A stretch of DNA of 64,000 nt from Lacticaseibacillus songhuajiangensis. GTDB lineage: Bacteria > Bacillota > Bacilli > Lactobacillales > Lactobacillaceae. The stretch covers positions 55,153 through 119,152 of the forward strand of contig NZ_RHNR01000002.1 in NCBI RefSeq assembly GCF_003946025.1, read 5' to 3'. The notes beneath the pieces were generated by a model, which did no database searches, was not told where the DNA came from, and worked only from the letters and a program-made list of their open reading frames with translations. The translations under genes were made by a program, and so were the position numbers. Every line of letters begins with the position of its first letter. Position 1 is the first letter of the stretch. Below, in pieces: positions 61,211-64,000 of this stretch.

Positions 61211-62074
61211 TTACAGCATTTTCATTATGAGTGCGAACCAATCTTTAGTAAATCCTAGCCGGAACGGTTTCACTGATGTTCCGTATTCGTCCGTAATGCA
61301 CTTGAGCTTATGAACAAAGGTAGCAAACTCATCACGTGGTAGCATCATAAAGAAAATGTAGACAATGGAGTAATAGGTACTGTTGTTAAATTGGTTGCGA
61401 ACCTTTCGCGGCAAACGTGTATTAAGTGGCAGCCTGCGTCCGTAAAGTCTTGAGTTATGCGCGCATGTATTGCGAATAACTGTCACAATGTGAATCCAAT
61501 TTTCGATATAGAAGTAGCTAACCCCATACTCTTTAGCAATTACTGTCTTGCAAGGTCTTTGCAACCATGAGTACAATTTTGAAGCATTACCCAATGACGC
61601 AAGTTCCAACTCAACCCAGATAGGAAACTCACCATATTTATTAGTGTAATGATCAACAAAGGGTTCCTTACGCGATGAACCCTGACTGTGAGCGACACTT
61701 GCATTATCTCCCCATTTGACTGCATTATCGGGAAAATAGAACGCGGTGTTAGGGAGCACCGGCCCATATTTCAGTGCCAACTGCATTCCCATCTTTGACT
61801 TGAAATTCACTTCAACCCTTTGGCACGCGCTCATGGTCAGTGCACGAATGTCTGCATCGAATTGATAGACGCGATAAATATCCTCAATCCGCACGCCGGG
61901 CTTGAATTTTTCATTTTGCTTTCCATAAAATGGCAGACGGTATCCCTTGAAACGGAAATAACCGACTTCATCAAGTATCCGCTCGGCGGCATGATGGTCG
62001 GTTATGATGAGCCCTCTTTGCCTCAAAATTTCGACCTGTTCGGATAGCTTAGTTGCAGTTCGTGTGTACGACAT
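61211..62074 (-). CDS. abiF: Abi_2 (AbiD/AbiF-like) HEPN-family abortive infection protein
   Basis: 287 aa from the ATG at 62074. N-terminal LSEQVEILRQRGLIITDHHAAE and YFRFKGYRLPFYG match the Abi_2 family. A HEPN RNase motif RNTCAH (R-x4-H) lies at residues 201-206 in VTVIRNTCAHNSRLYGRR; the downstream histidine/tyrosine environment is normal for the family. These proteins are thought to be RNases that stop translation or growth upon phage infection and share ancestry with Cas13. A promoter and small RNA lie immediately upstream. Confidence 0.9.
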   Translation of the reverse strand: MSYTRTATKLSEQVEILRQRGLIITDHHAAERILDEVGYFRFKGYRLPFYGKQNEKFKPGVRIEDIYRVYQFDADIRALTMSACQRVEVNFKSKMGMQLALKYGPVLPNTAFYFPDNAVKWGDNASVAHSQGSSRKEPFVDHYTNKYGEFPIWVELELASLGNASKLYSWLQRPCKTVIAKEYGVSYFYIENWIHIVTVIRNTCAHNSRLYGRRLPLNTRLPRKVRNQFNNSTYYSIVYIFFMMLPRDEFATFVHKLKCITDEYGTSVKPFRLGFTKDWFALIMKML

Positions 62075-62090
62075 AATTATATCCACCTAT

Positions 62091-62163
62091 AAAAAAAGAC
62101 CCCAACCGAGGATACGTATTAACCGAATTAACTCAGTTAACAGAGGTACGTGGGGTACGATTA
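62091..62163 (-). ncRNA. Small RNA upstream of the Abi gene (candidate abiF-motif RNA)
   Basis: About 73 nt from the predicted start to a terminator. A closing stem ACCCC (62152-62156) / GGGGT (62099-62103) is followed by seven T. Inside are ACGTA/TACGT and repeated GTTAA/TTAAC elements that can pair in more than one way. Rfam describes an 'abiF' RNA consistently upstream of Abi_2 genes; I could not align it, so identity is inferred from position and structure. Confidence 0.65.
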
Positions 62164-62169
62164 ACCACA

Positions 62170-62198
62170 TCATATAGGGCAAACGGAACATTGTCAAC
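62170..62198 (-). promoter_or_regulatory. Strong promoter of the Abi small RNA
   Basis: Minus strand TTGACA (62193-62198), 17-bp spacer, TATGAT (62170-62175): near-consensus, about 100 bp before the Abi gene and leading into the small RNA. Confidence 0.85.
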
Positions 62199-62309
62199 AC
62201 ATGAAACATCAGTGTCGAAGCCGTGAAACACAATATACAGTGTATCAACTAGAACAAAATTGTACAATTACGCAACACAATGTGGATGCAAAAAATGGAG
62301 GTAATTCTC

Positions 62310-63461
62310 ATGGCATCAATCAAAAAACGCGGTTCGGTGTGGCAAGCTCGAGTAACGTGGCAGGACGAAACCGGCAGACACTCCAAGTCACAGTCCGGTT
62401 TTCGTACCAAGGTGGAGGCGGTTACCTATGCCCAAGAGATGGAAGTTAACCTTTCACGGGGTGCAAAGATTGCATCAGCCGACCGACCACTAGTGTGGCA
62501 CTTTCACCGCTGGTGGACAACGTACAAGCAAGGCCACAACGCCCCCATCACCGAAGAGCGGTATGGATTGATTGAGCGTCAGCTAGATGCCTACTTTCAT
62601 GATGCCCCGCTGTCCGACATCACCCCCACATACTGGCAGCAGTTTATTAATGACTTCTCCGTGGGCAAAGACCGTGACCCGGTACGCCCACGCTCGCGTG
62701 ATACTGTGCAGAAGCTGAATGGCTACGTTAGGGCGATGGTGAAACGGCTAGTCAATGAGCAGGTACTGTACACGGATTTTACTTTCGATGTTGAGCTTCA
62801 CAAAGATCGCACGACTGAGGAATCAGTTAAGTATCTTGAGCTGCCCGATTTTAAAGCTGTTACCCAATACGCCCACGACCATGCACGTTTTACGAGTCTG
62901 TCCACTCTTGCCGTCTACGTAGCTACGCAAACCGGTCTGCGGATTTCCGAGGTGCTCGGGCTGACTTGGCCGGACATTGATGCAAAGCGGCTCACACTGG
63001 CTGTAAAACGCACATGGGACTACTCTCACACCAAGGACTTTGCGCCAACAAAGAACGCCTCCAGTGTCCGGACTATTGCTATCCCTCAGTCACTGGTCGA
63101 GGTGCTGGGTACCGTTCACAGTCAGCAAGCCGCGTGGATGATAAAGAATGGTGTTCGCGATGAGCGTCAATGTATCTTCTTCGGAAATCTCGGAAAGGTT
63201 ATCACCGCCACATCCTGTGGCAAGACACTCAAGAGAATCCAAGAACAATGCAAAATACCAGAGAACAAACAAATCACTTTCCATGGTCTCCGCCACACAC
63301 ATGTGAGCTATTTGCTTTCCAAAGGCGTGGACATTTACTACATTTCCAAGCGGCTCGGCCATGCCAATGTTGCCATCACCTTGAAGGTATACAGTCACCT
63401 TCTGGACACCTTCAAAAAAGAACAAGAGACAAACACCCTTAAGGCCCTCTCCGAACTCTAG
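62310..63461 (+). CDS. int: Prophage tyrosine integrase
   Basis: 383 aa from the ATG at 62310 (GGAGG eight bases upstream). N-terminal arm-binding segment (KKRGSVWQARVTWQDETGR), core-binding domain (65-170), catalytic domain: Arg in TGLRISEVLGLTW, HGLRHTHVSYLLSKG, Tyr in TLKVYSHLLDTF. Adjacent to attR. It differs clearly from the IME integrase although both use tRNA-Ser. Confidence 0.96.
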   Translation: MASIKKRGSVWQARVTWQDETGRHSKSQSGFRTKVEAVTYAQEMEVNLSRGAKIASADRPLVWHFHRWWTTYKQGHNAPITEERYGLIERQLDAYFHDAPLSDITPTYWQQFINDFSVGKDRDPVRPRSRDTVQKLNGYVRAMVKRLVNEQVLYTDFTFDVELHKDRTTEESVKYLELPDFKAVTQYAHDHARFTSLSTLAVYVATQTGLRISEVLGLTWPDIDAKRLTLAVKRTWDYSHTKDFAPTKNASSVRTIAIPQSLVEVLGTVHSQQAAWMIKNGVRDERQCIFFGNLGKVITATSCGKTLKRIQEQCKIPENKQITFHGLRHTHVSYLLSKGVDIYYISKRLGHANVAITLKVYSHLLDTFKKEQETNTLKALSEL

Positions 63462-63462
63462 T

Positions 63463-63480
63463 GCACACCGTGTGCACGAC
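63463..63480 (+). repeat. Integrase arm-site repeats at attR
   Basis: GTGCACAC and GTGTGCAC head to head; the same motif occurs at 23468-23491 and 23571 near attL, as expected for arm-type integrase sites. Confidence 0.55.
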
Positions 63481-63518
63481 GGCCCACAAAACCGCGCCAC
63501 GTAAGGACTCTTTAAACC

Positions 63519-63530
63519 CGTACTCTCCTT
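63519..63530 (+). repeat. Prophage attR core (12 bp)
   Basis: CGTACTCTCCTT, the far end of the tRNA-Ser sequence originally next to the native terminator. Confidence 0.8.
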
Positions 63531-63543
63531 ATATTTATTCTCG

Positions 63544-63596
63544 TAAAAAGACCGGCACCACCAATTCCTCTGGGAATGAGTGGCGACGGTCTTTTT
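63544..63596 (+). terminator. Native tRNA-Ser terminator, displaced by the elements
   Basis: AAAAAGACCG...CGGTCTTTTT stem with an internal second stem. In an empty site this would lie about 40 bp after the tRNA gene. Confidence 0.85.
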
Positions 63597-64000
63597 GTTG
63601 CGATCAGCGTCAGTCAAACGTCGGCAGTGCAACTGACAATAGATTACAAACAAAGGGGTTGTGACATCAGCCTTTTGTGCTCGAACATTAGCTCGTGATC
63701 GCCTGCCAAAAGACAGCCAATTGCACTCATCGCTTGCTACGCTGTCCATTTTGCTAAGGGCAGCATAGCCGCACAGGCAAAATGACTCGCGATGTTAGCG
63801 CAGCGGCCACCACAGGCACCCCTAACACACAAACAGGCACCGGCCAGAATCCTAAGTTCGGGATTCTGGCCGGTGCTTGCTTGTATATCGGGAGCTAACC
63901 GTCTTTTGGCACAGCCCTTAAATAGTGGCTGGTGAATAATTTGTCCAAGCTATCTGTAACAGTTCCTTAACCCGTTATCGTTGTATAATAGATGCATAGG
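63597..64000. other. Intergenic region at the right edge of the window
   Basis: No gene found. Contains the perfect hairpin at 63837-63876 and a TATAAT box at about 63983, probably the promoter of the next host gene beyond the window. Confidence 0.5.
63837..63876. terminator. Strong hairpin, probable bidirectional terminator
   Basis: GCACCGGCCAGAATCC pairs with GGATTCTGGCCGGTGC across an 8-base loop and is followed by TTGCTTG. The weak T-tract leaves open other roles. Confidence 0.6.

Larger units (their letters stand above)
23359..63530. mobile_element. Siphovirus prophage, about 40.2 kb
   Basis: Flanked by a 12-bp core repeat. It contains all modules expected of an intact temperate siphophage: integrase, CI/ImmA/Cro, antirepressor, replication, late activator, terminases, HK97-type head, long tail, holin and endolysin. 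No disrupted core gene was noticed, so it may be inducible. Gene order and the capsid frameshift resemble L. casei phage A2. Confidence 0.93.

Noticed and set aside
63090..63749. 219-codon minus-strand ORF at the end of the prophage integrase
   Set aside because: Antisense to the conserved catalytic domain of the integrase and crosses the attachment site; a shadow frame.

Overview
The window looks like the chromosome of a Lactobacillaceae bacterium, probably Lacticaseibacillus or a close relative. The evidence is moderately high GC, lactobacillus-type gene content, and a resident prophage laid out like the L. casei/paracasei siphophages (A2-like). That placement rests on gene content and remembered family features; no search was run.

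Host part, 1-18,500. A pyrimidine operon runs on the minus strand: pyrR-pyrB-pyrC-carA-carB-pyrF-pyrE, with pyrE cut by the window edge. It has a strong promoter and two PyrR-type attenuators, one before pyrR and one between pyrR and pyrB. No pyrD is present in the operon. A gene-free stretch (8,640-9,550) holds two large fold-back (nested inverted repeat) elements. Next come a HAD hydrolase, dtd, a bifunctional (p)ppGpp enzyme (Rel), a small membrane protein, rsmE, prmA and a DUF3013 gene. After these are a small unknown gene, an MFS transporter, an Rgg-type regulator and a tRNA-Ser(CGA).

Mobile part, 18,443-63,530. Two elements lie in tandem at the 3' end of tRNA-Ser. The first (about 4.9 kb, flanked by a 59-bp perfect repeat) has a tyrosine integrase, a DUF3173 protein, a MobT/Rep_trans relaxase, a Tn916/ICEBs1-like oriT dyad, an XRE regulator and a Ser-rich lipoprotein. 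It is best read as an integrative mobilizable element (IME). The second (about 40.2 kb, flanked by a 12-bp core) is an apparently complete cos- or pac-type siphoprophage.

Prophage layout. On the right are the integrase, an Abi_2/AbiF-like HEPN protein with its own upstream small RNA, and membrane-protein cassettes separated by a three-copy repeat, followed by ImmA and the CI repressor. Leftward on the minus strand lie Cro, the antirepressor, the early and replication genes (Gp157, ERF, HNH, a replisome organizer, DnaC, SSB), many small ORFs and a RinA-like late activator. Then come about 1.1 kb of non-coding DNA packed with tRNA-like structures, an HNH/P-loop fusion, terminases, head, tail, holin and endolysin, and accessory genes at attL.

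Most striking points. (1) Three predicted -1 programmed ribosomal frameshifts: capsid and major tail protein share the same CCCAAAAGCGTAG site, and the tail chaperone uses A7. (2) The tRNA-like array, which may be or belong to a large ornate phage RNA of the GOLLD/ROOL kind. (3) The AbiF-like protein with an adjacent small RNA. (4) The IME with oriT wedged between the tRNA gene and the prophage.
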